NCBI RefSeq assembly: GCF_907165045.1
Contig: NZ_CAJRAU010000001.1
Coordinates: 744,001-808,000 of the forward strand
Direction of reading: 5' to 3'
Length of the DNA: 64,000 nt
DNA from: Dyadobacter linearis
Lineage (GTDB): Bacteria; Bacteroidota; Bacteroidia; Cytophagales; Spirosomataceae
Part shown: piece by piece, positions 26,480 to 35,046 of the stretch
Numbering within the stretch: position 1 is the stretch's first letter
How the letters are laid out: each line of letters starts with the position of its first letter
Notes under the pieces: model-generated
Told to the model about the DNA's origin: nothing
The model's input: the letters and a program-made list of their open reading frames with translations, nothing else
Databases searched by the model: none
Position numbers and translations under genes: made by a program

Positions 26480-27481
26480 ATGAATACAAATGAGATACCC
26501 GTCGGCATCGTCGGATTGGGCCTGATGGGCTGCAGCATTGTTACCTGCCTGCTTATTGCGGGGCATCAGGTTGCCGCTATTGCGCCACTCAGTGCCGATA
26601 TGGAACACGCGGAAAGGCGGATCCGGGAGCATTTACAGAAATCGTGGGAAAACGGGCTGATCGATAATGAACCTGAATATTACCTGCGCCGGCTGATCCT
26701 TACCGAAGATTACGATGTGCTGTATCCTTGTAAGCTTGTCAATGAATGCACGATTGAAAATATAGATATTAAAGCATCTGTTTACAAAAAAATCGAGGCT
26801 GTGATCAAGCCGGATGCGATTTTATCAAGCAATACTTCGGCTATCCCGATCAGCCAGCTGCAAAAATTAACGCAATATCCTGAACGCTTTCTCGGTCTGC
26901 ATTGGTCGGAACCTGCACATACCACGCGGTTTCTGGAAATCATCTGCGGCGAGCAGTCGGATATTAAATACGGCGAATACCTGTATGAACTCTCGCATCA
27001 ATGGGGCAAGGAGCCTATTTTGGTCAGGAAAGATATTGCGGGTTTTATCACCAATCGCCTGATGTATGCAATGTACCGCGAGGCAATTAGTTTGGTGGAA
27101 AATGGTTACGCTACGATCGAAGATGTGGATCGCTCCTGCCGCAATAATGCGGGATATTTTATGACGCTGGTCGGCGTTTTCAGGTGGATGGATTTAACGG
27201 GCGTTCCGGCCTATCATACGGTCATGAAAAATCTGCTGCCTACCCTGAACAACAGCACAGAAGTGCCCGAGCTGATCGATAAAGTGGTGCGTGAAGGTGG
27301 GAAGGGCGTGCTTAATTCTCACGGTTTTTATGAATATGAACCGGGCGAAGCGGAAGTTTGGGAGGAAACTTTCAAGGAGTTTACCTATGAAATCAGGGAG
27401 CTGGCGTTGAAGTATCCAGCAGATATCGTAAAGCGGCGGCTGGCTGAGAAAAATATGGCAAAAGATGCAGCCGGATCGTGA
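26480..27481 (+). CDS. 3-hydroxyacyl-CoA dehydrogenase family protein
   Basis: 333 residues. N-terminal Rossmann NAD-binding fold with GIVGLGLMGCSI (about 9-20), then SSNTSAIPISQLQ and GLHWSEPAHTTRFLEII, the fingerprint of the HCDH N-terminal domain (normally GxHFFNPxxxMxLVE; here HWSEPAHTTRFLE). The C-terminal HCDH domain follows (IAGFITNRLMYAMYREAISL, GYATIEDVDRSCRNNAGYFM). The altered substrate motif suggests a hydroxy acid other than a fatty acyl-CoA, as in the carnitine or lambda-crystallin-like branch; the substrate is not known. It is monocistronic, between the csbD terminator and the cydA promoter. Confidence 0.85.
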   Translation: MNTNEIPVGIVGLGLMGCSIVTCLLIAGHQVAAIAPLSADMEHAERRIREHLQKSWENGLIDNEPEYYLRRLILTEDYDVLYPCKLVNECTIENIDIKASVYKKIEAVIKPDAILSSNTSAIPISQLQKLTQYPERFLGLHWSEPAHTTRFLEIICGEQSDIKYGEYLYELSHQWGKEPILVRKDIAGFITNRLMYAMYREAISLVENGYATIEDVDRSCRNNAGYFMTLVGVFRWMDLTGVPAYHTVMKNLLPTLNNSTEVPELIDKVVREGGKGVLNSHGFYEYEPGEAEVWEETFKEFTYEIRELALKYPADIVKRRLAEKNMAKDAAGS

Positions 27482-27502
27482 TTCTTTTCCATTTAAAAGC
27501 GG

Positions 27503-27529
27503 TTGTATTGATAGCATTCATTAGTTTTG
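27503..27529 (+). promoter_or_regulatory. Candidate promoter of cydAB
   Basis: TAGTTTTG (27522-27529) fits the -7 consensus TAnnTTTG, with TTG 16 bp upstream (27503-27505), slightly closer than the usual 17-23. The leader before cydA would be about 16 nt. Confidence 0.5.
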
Positions 27530-27551
27530 AACTGCCTTAATTCAACTCCAA

Positions 27552-28862
27552 ATGGACGATTTCATTGCTGCGAGATCCCAAATGGCCCTTTCTCTGGGAT
27601 TCCATATTATTTTTTCATGTATTGGTATGGTGATGCCGTTTTTTATGGCGGTATCCCATTATTACTGGTTAAAAACCGACCAGATAGTCTACAAGAATGT
27701 CACTAAAGCTTGGAGCAAAGGGGTTGCTATTTTCTTTGCGACTGGCGCTGTTTCGGGCACGGTGCTTTCTTTCGAGCTGGGCCTGCTCTGGCCGGAATTC
27801 ATGAAACATGCCGGGCCGATTTTCGGAATGCCGTTTTCTCTGGAAGGAACGGCATTTTTTATTGAAGCGATCGCGCTGGGCTTTTTTCTCTACGGCTGGG
27901 ACAGGTTTAACAAATGGTTCCACTGGTTTACCGGCGTGATTGTGGGCGTAAGCGGGCTGGCCTCGGGGATACTGGTTGTCGCGGCGAATGCCTGGATGAA
28001 CAGTCCGGCCGGTTTTGACTTCGTAAATGGCCAATATCTTAATATTGATCCTATTGCGGCGATGTTCAACAAAGCTTGGTTTTCACAGGCGCTTCACATG
28101 ACGATCGCTGCTTTTGTAGCAACCGGTTTTGCGGTTGCGGGTGTGCATGCATTGATGATCATGCGGGGTCAAAATGTGCTTTTTCATACCAAATCCTTCA
28201 AGATTGCCGCTATATTCGGTTGTGCCGCTGCTATTTTGCAACCACTGAGCGGTGATATTTCCGCGAAAGATGTGGCTGTGCGGCAACCTGCCAAACTCGC
28301 GGCAATGGAAGCACATTTTCACACTGAAAAATCCGCATCGCTGATCCTGGGAGGTATTCCCGACGAAGCAAATAAGGAAGTAAAATACGCGATTAAACTT
28401 CCGGGCTTTCTGAGCTTTCTGGCGCATGGAGATTTTGAAACGGAAGTTACCGGACTTGACAAAATCCCGGCCGAAAACCACCCGCCGGTTGCAATCACGC
28501 ATTATGCGTTTCAGATCATGGTTGGAATGGGAATGGCGATGATGGGAATTTCGTTGGTGTATTTTCTGGCCCTCTGGAAAAAGCGCGACTGGCTGACTTC
28601 CAAATGGCTGCTTAAACTTTTCGTATTCGCAACGCCGCTCGGCTTCATCGCGGTAGAAGCCGGCTGGACAGTGACGGAAGTGGGCAGGCAACCGTGGATC
28701 ATCTACAATGTAATGCGCACTGCCGATGCAGTTACGCCCATGCCAGGGATAGCTTATTCATTTTATCTGTTTACCGGTGTCTACATTTCCCTCGCCATTT
28801 TCGTAGTCTTCATGCTCTACCGCCAGATCAAAATGGTGGGGACGTTGTATGATAAGGAATAG
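27552..28862 (+). CDS. cydA: Cytochrome bd-type quinol oxidase subunit I
   Basis: 436 residues with about nine membrane helices. Heme ligand positions are visible: the first His in LGFHIIFSCIG, the second in QALHMTIAAFVATGF, and the Met in VGMGMAMMGISL. The SRWQF-type quinol loop is of the short form, giving 436 rather than over 500 residues, closer to the CIO/short-Q-loop type. WPEFMKHAGPIFGMPFSLEG and GRQPWIIYNVMRT are family signatures. Role: inner-membrane terminal oxidase that reduces oxygen at low concentration without proton pumping and resists peroxide and cyanide. cydB follows 49 bp downstream. No cydX or cydDC is nearby. Confidence 0.97.
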   Translation: MDDFIAARSQMALSLGFHIIFSCIGMVMPFFMAVSHYYWLKTDQIVYKNVTKAWSKGVAIFFATGAVSGTVLSFELGLLWPEFMKHAGPIFGMPFSLEGTAFFIEAIALGFFLYGWDRFNKWFHWFTGVIVGVSGLASGILVVAANAWMNSPAGFDFVNGQYLNIDPIAAMFNKAWFSQALHMTIAAFVATGFAVAGVHALMIMRGQNVLFHTKSFKIAAIFGCAAAILQPLSGDISAKDVAVRQPAKLAAMEAHFHTEKSASLILGGIPDEANKEVKYAIKLPGFLSFLAHGDFETEVTGLDKIPAENHPPVAITHYAFQIMVGMGMAMMGISLVYFLALWKKRDWLTSKWLLKLFVFATPLGFIAVEAGWTVTEVGRQPWIIYNVMRTADAVTPMPGIAYSFYLFTGVYISLAIFVVFMLYRQIKMVGTLYDKE

Positions 28863-28873
28863 GGAGACTGCCC

Positions 28874-28905
28874 ATTCAATCATTCGGTCATTCAATCATT
28901 CGGTC
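28874..28905 (+). repeat. Four octamer repeats between cydA and cydB
   Basis: ATTCAATC and ATTCGGTC alternate twice (4 x 8 bp), ending 6 bp before the cydB ATG. A related octamer array lies upstream of the ABC ATPase gene at 54753-54800, in the same orientation relative to its gene. Confidence 0.75.
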
Positions 28906-28911
28906 ATTAAA

Positions 28912-29928
28912 ATGCTCTACGTAGTCATTACATTTCTCTGGACTTCTATTCTGCTGTATCTGCTGCTGGGCGGGGCGGATTTTGGGGCGGGTATTATTGA
29001 ATTATTTACTTCAAAAAAGAACAAAGCGGTCACGCGTAAGACGCTTTATTCCGCGATCGGCCCAATCTGGGAGGCTAATCACATGTGGCTGATTATTGCG
29101 ATCGTGATCTTGTTTGTGGGCTTTCCAGTGATCTATTCCACGATGTCGATCTATCTGCACATTCCACTGACTGTGATGCTAATGGGCATTATTGCGCGGG
29201 GTACCGCATTCACTTTCCGGCATTACGACGCGGTGGTAGACGATATGCAGTCTATTTACAATACCATTTTTGCTATTTCAAGCTTCATTACACCATTGTT
29301 TTTAGGAATAATAGCGGGCAGCGCCGTTTCAGGGCATATTGATCCTGAGGCTGACACATTTCTGGAAGCTTATATTTTCAGCTGGCTCAACTGGTTTTCC
29401 GTCGCGGTAGGGCTTTTCACTACGTCCATTTGCGGCTTCCTTGCGTCGGTATACTTAATCGGGGAAGCGGAAAACGATGCTAACAGGCTTCGTTTCGCGC
29501 ACAAAGCACAGTTTTTCAATATTGCAGCTGTTGTTTGCGGCATTCTTGTTTTCACCGCTGCTTACTTTGAAAGAATTCCTTTACTGGAATGGGTGTTTGG
29601 GAATTGGGTTGGAAGAATCGCGATCATCGCGGCGACGCTATCCCTGATATTTATGTGGTACCAGCTCTATCAGGGAAAAATCCGCTTACTGCGACCGCTG
29701 GCGGGTTTTCAGGTGACGATGATTTTGCTGACCACAACATTCCGCCATTTCCCAAATATTGTTATTCTAAAAAACGGGTACTTGTCATTAATGGAGCACA
29801 GCGGGCAGGAAAAAACAATGCAGGCACTTGGAATGGCGTTGCTACTAGGCAGCGTATTTATCCTTCCTGCATTGTTTTACCTGATTTATAGTTTTCAAAA
29901 CAAGCCTTATCAGGAATCAGGTCACTGA
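28912..29928 (+). CDS. cydB: Cytochrome bd-type quinol oxidase subunit II
   Basis: 338 residues from the ATG at 28912, where the conserved N-terminus (MLYVVITFLWTSILLYLLLG, GADFGAGIIELF) begins; the frame is open further up to 28849 but that part is only the translated octamer repeat. Eight or nine membrane helices. GPIWEANHMWLIIAIVILFV and RGTAFTFRHYDAV are CydB signatures. It partners CydA in the oxidase and holds no heme itself. The last 12 bp overlap the 3' end of the convergent small membrane-protein gene. Confidence 0.96.
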   Translation: MLYVVITFLWTSILLYLLLGGADFGAGIIELFTSKKNKAVTRKTLYSAIGPIWEANHMWLIIAIVILFVGFPVIYSTMSIYLHIPLTVMLMGIIARGTAFTFRHYDAVVDDMQSIYNTIFAISSFITPLFLGIIAGSAVSGHIDPEADTFLEAYIFSWLNWFSVAVGLFTTSICGFLASVYLIGEAENDANRLRFAHKAQFFNIAAVVCGILVFTAAYFERIPLLEWVFGNWVGRIAIIAATLSLIFMWYQLYQGKIRLLRPLAGFQVTMILLTTTFRHFPNIVILKNGYLSLMEHSGQEKTMQALGMALLLGSVFILPALFYLIYSFQNKPYQESGH

Positions 29929-30165
29929 GATAAAGAGGAGATATATAATCACGATTACGGGCAGGCCGCTCGCAACGAGTGACCAATTGAGGTGCTGCTT
30001 CTGCATTAAATAATAAGACAAAGCGGCCAAGGTAATCAGTAAGAGCACAGGTAACATGACCATCCCTGTTCCGGCTGAGTCCTGTTCGGAGCTCATGGAA
30101 CTGATTATAAGAAAAACCGCAGCAGTGAGATCGACGATCAGGCACATCCATATTAAGATGATCAT
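29917..30165 (-). CDS. Small hypothetical membrane protein
   Basis: 82 residues, mostly hydrophobic, with three predicted membrane helices (MIILIWMCLIVDLTAAVFLI; TGMVMLPVLLLITLAALSYY; LVASGLPVIVIIYLLFISV) joined by short polar loops. No family recognised. The gene overlaps the 3' end of cydB by 12 bp, tail to tail, and lies 7 bp after the stop of the surface-protein gene on the same strand, so it is probably the second gene of that unit. Confidence 0.6.
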   Translation of the reverse strand: MIILIWMCLIVDLTAAVFLIISSMSSEQDSAGTGMVMLPVLLLITLAALSYYLMQKQHLNWSLVASGLPVIVIIYLLFISVT

Positions 30166-30172
30166 AATAGTA

Positions 30173-31816
30173 CTATTTAACTGAAATTGCAGGATCTTTT
30201 GCCAGACTCGCCTCTATTGCTTCCAACCTTTTTTTCAGGTCTCCAAATTCATTTGCTTTCGAAGTCAGCTTCACATTTTCATCGCTTAGCCGGCTATTCT
30301 CCTGCTTCAATTCCTTTACAGCTTCCAGCAAATGCGGGATCAGCCCGATGTAGTTTACCGACTTGAAACCATCCTTATCAGTTTCAACCAGCTCAGGGAA
30401 AACCGTTTCTACTTCCTGGGCGATTAAGCCCGTTTGTAGCGCTTGACTTTTTGTTTTGTCTTTCCACTGATAATGGTATCCTTTCAAATCATAAAGTTTA
30501 CCCAGACTTCCGCTGAGTGGTTTTAGATATTCTTTCAGGCGGATATCGGAGTTTTGGGTTAAGGTGCCAGCAAGCCAGGCGCTGCCATTATTATGCACCT
30601 TGAATCGCCACGCTGTACCTTCCTCAAAATAAAATCCAGCTTCTGAATTATTAACGCTTCCAATAAAGCAATATGGTACACTATTTAAATCATCTAAAAA
30701 AAGCCCCGCAGTATTACCTCCGTTATTACTTCTCAACCGAATCCTGCTTCCAACGTCCAGTATGTGTGTTGGCGCGAGCACATTATTCCCAATTCCGACA
30801 TTTCCGTTGCGGAGGATTGTAAGTGCATTTCTACGGATTGAACTAAAAGCCAAACCGTTTCCAATTTGAAATAGGCGTTGCGTTTGTTCTATTTCGTCGG
30901 AAGGTTCGTCCGATATGTCGTTAGCTACACCAAGAACAATTCCGTCAGGAGAATGACTCTCCAAGGAACGGCCAATAGCAATTGAATGATACTTCGTACT
31001 GTTGACTTCAGAACCGATTCCTACTGAATAACCTCCCGTCGCCTTGACGTTAAAACCAAGACTTACAGCACCCGTTCCGGCCTCGCTAGAGGAACCAATT
31101 GCAAGAGAACCTGGCCCAATAGCTTTTGCCTCAATCCCAAAAGCGAAAGATGTGCTTCCTTTTGCCACGGCATTTTTACCAGCTGCAAATGAGAATTCTC
31201 CGATATTGTCGTCAGACCAGACATTTGGTCCAGACCAATAGCCAAATCGAAACGCTGCTTTTTTCGGATACCACATCATCTTATGGGGATTTGTCCAATT
31301 CAACTCAGGGAGCGACGTTCCTTTTTCAGCGCTTCCTTCCTGGACTATGGGATCAAAGTTCTTCCACCTTCCCGCTTCATCCGCGGTATTCGCATGCAGC
31401 GCATTGGCCGCTTCGACAGCTTCCGTAGCATGAATAGCATAAGGCACGCTCAATAGCTGCGTTGTACCAAAATCTGTATAATTACCGGTACCATCTATGT
31501 CCATTTCAACTTGCAGGAGATACTTGCCTGATTTCCAGTCAATGTTGTTCATCTGGCCAGCCAGACCTGCGCCTCCGCCTACCTGAATAGTGAAAATACC
31601 GTTTGTCGAGGTCTTGGCTGTGTGTGTTTCCTGGTAAACCGGGCTGCCCAGTGCAGTTTCCGGGCGGATTGAGATGCGGATACCTACATCGCGGCTGGCG
31701 ACCAGTTTGCCTTCCGCATTCCGGGCTACACCCTGAAAGCTGAATTTTTCCGGAGCCTGGGCAAATGAGAACTGAGTAAGGAAGAGAAAAGCGAGCAGAA
31801 TTTGATACATTTTCAT
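30173..31816 (-). CDS. Secreted fibre-like protein: YadA-type head repeats and C-terminal S74 intramolecular chaperone
   Basis: 547 residues from the ATG at 31816, chosen because the signal peptide (MKMYQILLAFLFLTQFSFAQ) starts there. Next comes a beta domain common in Bacteroidota adhesin-like proteins (FSFQGVARNAEGKLVASRDV, PVYQETHTAKTSTNGIFTIQ), then coiled repeats and YadA-head-like motifs (GSTSFAFGIEAKAIGPGSLA, GAVSLGFNVKATGGYSVGIG, HSIAIG) at about 220-310, and finally a peptidase S74 / endosialidase-type chaperone domain (SDIRLKEYLKPLSGSLGKLY, GLIAQEVETVFPELV, YIGLIPHLLEAVKELK). In phage fibres this domain trimerises the shaft and then cuts itself off; the Ser-Asp of SDIRLKE is the self-cleavage region. 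A trimeric secreted or surface fibre is likely; its ligand is unknown. Confidence 0.85.
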   Translation of the reverse strand: MKMYQILLAFLFLTQFSFAQAPEKFSFQGVARNAEGKLVASRDVGIRISIRPETALGSPVYQETHTAKTSTNGIFTIQVGGGAGLAGQMNNIDWKSGKYLLQVEMDIDGTGNYTDFGTTQLLSVPYAIHATEAVEAANALHANTADEAGRWKNFDPIVQEGSAEKGTSLPELNWTNPHKMMWYPKKAAFRFGYWSGPNVWSDDNIGEFSFAAGKNAVAKGSTSFAFGIEAKAIGPGSLAIGSSSEAGTGAVSLGFNVKATGGYSVGIGSEVNSTKYHSIAIGRSLESHSPDGIVLGVANDISDEPSDEIEQTQRLFQIGNGLAFSSIRRNALTILRNGNVGIGNNVLAPTHILDVGSRIRLRSNNGGNTAGLFLDDLNSVPYCFIGSVNNSEAGFYFEEGTAWRFKVHNNGSAWLAGTLTQNSDIRLKEYLKPLSGSLGKLYDLKGYHYQWKDKTKSQALQTGLIAQEVETVFPELVETDKDGFKSVNYIGLIPHLLEAVKELKQENSRLSDENVKLTSKANEFGDLKKRLEAIEASLAKDPAISVK

Positions 31817-31857
31817 AGTTATGCGATTGAGTGATTCATAGGTAAGTGAATGAATCA

Positions 31858-31865
31858 CAAACATA
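31858..31865 (-). promoter_or_regulatory. Candidate -7 box of the fibre-like gene
   Basis: On the minus strand TATGTTTG fits TAnnTTTG, about 42 bp before the ATG. A 7-bp inverted repeat (CGACTAG / CTAGTCG, 31883-31912) lies just upstream and could be an operator shared with the divergent LytTR gene. Confidence 0.4.
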
Positions 31866-32072
31866 ACCTCCTACGGAAAGGACGACTAGTTCAATTACTC
31901 TGCGGCTAGTCGCGGTGACTAAATGGAAATTAGCAGGGATTTTGAAGCTTCCTTTTAATAACCGGCTTGTACCATTTACACATTAAACCCGACAGATGCG
32001 GCTGCCCCGCTTACCTTGCGGAGAAAACTTAGCAGAAACTACAAGTCCGCAAGTCTAATCCCCTTCCACACT

Positions 32073-32822
32073 ATGATAAAAGTTTTAATAGTTGACGATG
32101 AACTCCGTGCGCGTAATGTGCTGCAATACCATATCCGCACATTTGTACCTGAAATATCTGAGATCAGAGAAGCCTGCTCTGTGCAGGAAGCGAAGGAAAT
32201 TCTGGATTTTTACGCTCCCGACATCGTGTTTCTCGATATTGAAATGCCCAACCAAAACGGGTTCGAGTTATTCGACGCATTCCCTGACCCCGACTTCGAC
32301 GTCATCTTTACGACTGCTTACAACAAATATGCGATTCAGGCAGTGCAGTTCAGCGCATTAGGCTTTCTGCTCAAACCCCTTGATCCTGACGAACTGATCC
32401 GGGTCGTAAAGCGGCACCAGAAAAAGCGCGATTTAAAAAAACAGAAAAAGCAGCTGCACGACAATTTTCTTAGAAAAATTGAAAAGAGAGAAGTGAGGGA
32501 CTTCCGCCTCGCGGTTCCGTCAAACTCAGGTGTTTTCTTCTTCTCTACCCACGAAATCCTGCGCCTCGAAGCGGATCGCAACTACACAATTATACATTTT
32601 ACAGACAAGCGCCCATTTTTAGCCAGCAAAACACTTAAACATTTTGAGAATGTTCTCGAACAGTCTCAATTTCTTCGCACGCATAAATCACACCTGGTGA
32701 ACCTCGATCACGTGGTGCGCATTAGTAATAACAGCGAATTTATCATTCTCCGGGACGGCTCGCGCGTGGAAGTGTCCCGACGAAAAAAAGACGAATTGCA
32801 ATATTTGCTCAATATGAGGTAG
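32073..32822 (+). CDS. LytTR-family response regulator
   Basis: 249 residues from the ATG at 32073, where the receiver domain begins (MIKVLIVDDELRARNVLQYH). Receiver (about 1-120): acidic DDE pocket, phosphoacceptor Asp in APDIVFLDIEMPNQNGFELF, Thr in VIFTTAYNK, Lys in GFLLKPLDPDELIR. The C-terminal LytTR DNA-binding domain (about 145-245: HEILRLEADRNYTIIHFTD, FENVLEQSQFLRTHKSHLVN, DGSRVEVSRRKKDELQYLL) is complete. No histidine kinase gene adjoins it; in Bacteroidota these are usually paired with a LytS/YehU-type kinase, so this is an orphan in this window. It is divergent from the fibre-like gene. Confidence 0.93.
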   Translation: MIKVLIVDDELRARNVLQYHIRTFVPEISEIREACSVQEAKEILDFYAPDIVFLDIEMPNQNGFELFDAFPDPDFDVIFTTAYNKYAIQAVQFSALGFLLKPLDPDELIRVVKRHQKKRDLKKQKKQLHDNFLRKIEKREVRDFRLAVPSNSGVFFFSTHEILRLEADRNYTIIHFTDKRPFLASKTLKHFENVLEQSQFLRTHKSHLVNLDHVVRISNNSEFIILRDGSRVEVSRRKKDELQYLLNMR

Positions 32823-32922
32823 CTACCATTTGAAGGTCAGATTCAGTATAAAAAAAATAAAACACCTTTGAGTTGAATTGTCTTATTTTACACTTATACC
32901 TGCATCACTAATTCCGACCTTT

Positions 32923-34176
32923 ATGACCGATCGTAAAACGCGGCTGGCTGTTATTCTTATCACATCGTTATTTTTTCTATGGGGTTTTGCCCTCAATCTC
33001 AATCCGATTCTTATCCCGCATTTAAAGAAAGCCTGCCAGCTCAGCGACTTTGAATCGGCGCTTATTGACTCCGCATCTTATATTGCCTACTTCCTAATCG
33101 CGCTTCCTGCCGGACTATTCATGAAACGATTCGGATATAAAGCCGGAATTACCCTCGGCTTGCTCCTATTTGCATTCGGCACATTCCTATTTTATCCCGC
33201 AGCAGAAATGCGACATTTCGGCTTTTTCTTGATCGCTTTGTTCATCATCGCCAGCGGGCTTACCATGCTTGAAACGGCTGCAAATCCCTACATAACTGTA
33301 CTCGGCGACCCTGACTCAGCGACGCAGCGGTTGAATTTTGCACAATCTTTTAACGGCCTTGCTGCTTTTCTGGCGCCTTTGATGGGAGGAACATTCATTC
33401 TTTCCGGCAAAACGCTGACAGACCAGGAGCAGCTGGCAATGTCGGGTGAAGAGCTTGATACTTACCTGAATGCAGAAGCGGCTTCGGTTCAGGTTCCTTT
33501 TATAGTGATCGGTATTGTGGTGCTGTTGGTAGCAATTCTGATCTGGCGCACAACGCTTCCTGAAATAAAAGATGAAGAGGAAACTCCCGGGGCAGTGAGC
33601 GGCTCGATTTGGGGCGAAGAAAATCTGCTGCTGGGCACCCTAGCCCAATTCTTCTATGTGGGTGCGCAGGTTTGTATCAGCAGCTTTTTCATTCGTTTCG
33701 CGGATAAAGTGGCTGGTATTGATGAGAAAACGGCGGCTTACTTGTTGTCCGGCGCATTTCTGAGCTTTATGATCGGCCGGTTTATAGGTACTTATCTGAT
33801 GCGTTTTGTGGCTCCTCCGCGTTTGCTGGCACTTTACAGCGTGATCAACGTGGCATTACTTGCATTGGCGGTGACTACCACGGGTATGGCAGCAGTATAT
33901 GCGCTCGTCGGCGTTCAGTTCTTCATGTCGATCATGTTCCCGACCATATTTGCATTGAGTATCAGAGGTCTTGGGGAGAAAACCAAAATCGGCTCCTCGC
34001 TGGTGATCATGTCCATCGTTGGCGGTGCATTTTTCCCGGTAATTATGGGTCAGGTATCGGATATTTCGTCCATACAAACGGCGTATGTGGTACCGGCGGT
34101 TTGCTTTTTGGTAGTACTATACTTCGCAATCAGGAACAACAAGATTAAAAAAGTAACGCTGGGCACGGCGCATTAA
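32923..34176 (+). CDS. Sugar:H+ symporter of the FHS (fucose permease-like) MFS family
   Basis: 417 residues from the ATG at 32923 (MTDRKTRLAVILITSLFFLW). Twelve membrane helices. FHS markers: FFLWGFALNLNPILIPHLKK, SAYFLIALPAGLFMKRFGYK-like segment (SASYIAYFLIALPAGLFMKR), TMLETAANPYITVLGDPDSA and RLNFAQSFNGLAAFLAPLMG, all close to FucP. It should import L-fucose or a related hexose with a proton. Two oxidoreductase genes follow on the same strand 37 and 44 bp apart, so the three form a sugar-oxidation operon. No kinase or isomerase is nearby, which favours a non-phosphorylating route. Confidence 0.9.
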   Translation: MTDRKTRLAVILITSLFFLWGFALNLNPILIPHLKKACQLSDFESALIDSASYIAYFLIALPAGLFMKRFGYKAGITLGLLLFAFGTFLFYPAAEMRHFGFFLIALFIIASGLTMLETAANPYITVLGDPDSATQRLNFAQSFNGLAAFLAPLMGGTFILSGKTLTDQEQLAMSGEELDTYLNAEAASVQVPFIVIGIVVLLVAILIWRTTLPEIKDEEETPGAVSGSIWGEENLLLGTLAQFFYVGAQVCISSFFIRFADKVAGIDEKTAAYLLSGAFLSFMIGRFIGTYLMRFVAPPRLLALYSVINVALLALAVTTTGMAAVYALVGVQFFMSIMFPTIFALSIRGLGEKTKIGSSLVIMSIVGGAFFPVIMGQVSDISSIQTAYVVPAVCFLVVLYFAIRNNKIKKVTLGTAH

Positions 34177-34213
34177 CATTCATCGATTTCGGTTTTATTT
34201 CAATTTGAATACC

Positions 34214-35002
34214 ATGGATTTACAGCTTTTTAATAAGATAATTATTGTCACAGGCGGTGCAAAAGGCATTGGCGAGGGTATTGTTCAGGTTTTGGCCAAA
34301 GAAGGCGCGATTCCGGTTATTGTTGGTAGAAATGAAAATGATAACCAGAAACTGGTGACCGAGCTGGCAGCAAAAGGCTTCGAGTCTTTCCAGGTAGCCG
34401 CTGAACTAACCCGCCCGGAAGAATCTGAGAAGGCAGTGAAGGCGGTTATCGAGAAATACGGCAGGATCGACGGTCTCGTGAACAATGCGGGCGTAAACGA
34501 CGGCGTAGGTTTGGAAAACGGCGATTATGAAGGATTTATCGCCTCACTCCACAAGAATGTGGTACATTACTATTTAATGGCGCATTATGCTTTACCTGCT
34601 TTGAAAGAATCAAAGGGTGCAATTGTGAATATCAGTTCAAAAACTGCAGATACCGGCCAGGGCGGCACTTCGGCTTATGCGGCTGCAAACGGCGGAAGAA
34701 ATGCATTGACGCGCGAATGGGCCGTGGAGCTTTTGAAATACGGGATCCGGGTCAATTCGGTGATCGTGGCCGAATGCTGGACACCACTTTACGAGCGCTG
34801 GATAGAAACTTTGCCCAATCCTGCCGAAAAACTCGAATCAATCACCGCACATATTCCGCTCGAAAACCGGATGACAACCTCGGAGGAAATAGCGAATATG
34901 ACCGTATTCCTGCTTTCACAACGTTCAAGCCACACCACCGGACAGCTGATTTATGTAGACGGAGGTTATGTGCATTTGGACCGGGCGCTGGCCAATTCAT
35001 AA
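34214..35002 (+). CDS. Short-chain dehydrogenase/reductase, probable sugar dehydrogenase
   Basis: 262 residues from the ATG at 34214 (MDLQLFNKIIIVTGGAKGIG); an upstream TTG start would add three residues. Classical SDR: cofactor motif TGGAKGIG, structural NNAG in GLVNNAGVNDGVG. The usual catalytic Y-x-x-x-K reads SAYAAANGGRNALTREWAVE: Tyr is present but the Lys position is Asn-Gly-Gly-Arg (YAAANGG), so the catalytic lysine is shifted or lost, while the Ser is in VNISSKTADTGQGG. This pattern (SAYAAANGGRNALTREWA) is close to L-fucose dehydrogenase-like SDRs. Between the fucose-type permease and a zinc dehydrogenase, it most likely oxidises the imported sugar to a lactone. Confidence 0.82.
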   Translation: MDLQLFNKIIIVTGGAKGIGEGIVQVLAKEGAIPVIVGRNENDNQKLVTELAAKGFESFQVAAELTRPEESEKAVKAVIEKYGRIDGLVNNAGVNDGVGLENGDYEGFIASLHKNVVHYYLMAHYALPALKESKGAIVNISSKTADTGQGGTSAYAAANGGRNALTREWAVELLKYGIRVNSVIVAECWTPLYERWIETLPNPAEKLESITAHIPLENRMTTSEEIANMTVFLLSQRSSHTTGQLIYVDGGYVHLDRALANS

Positions 35003-35046
35003 TTCGGAGCCGCCATTTTCTCAACGAAAAATTAACGTTTATTACA

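Noticed and set aside
28083..28691. 202-codon frame on the minus strand
   Set aside because: Antisense to cydA, whose heme-ligand motifs are clear.
31883..31912. CGACTAG / CTAGTCG inverted repeat as a LytTR binding site
   Set aside because: LytTR sites are usually imperfect direct repeats; this is kept only as a possible operator of unknown protein.
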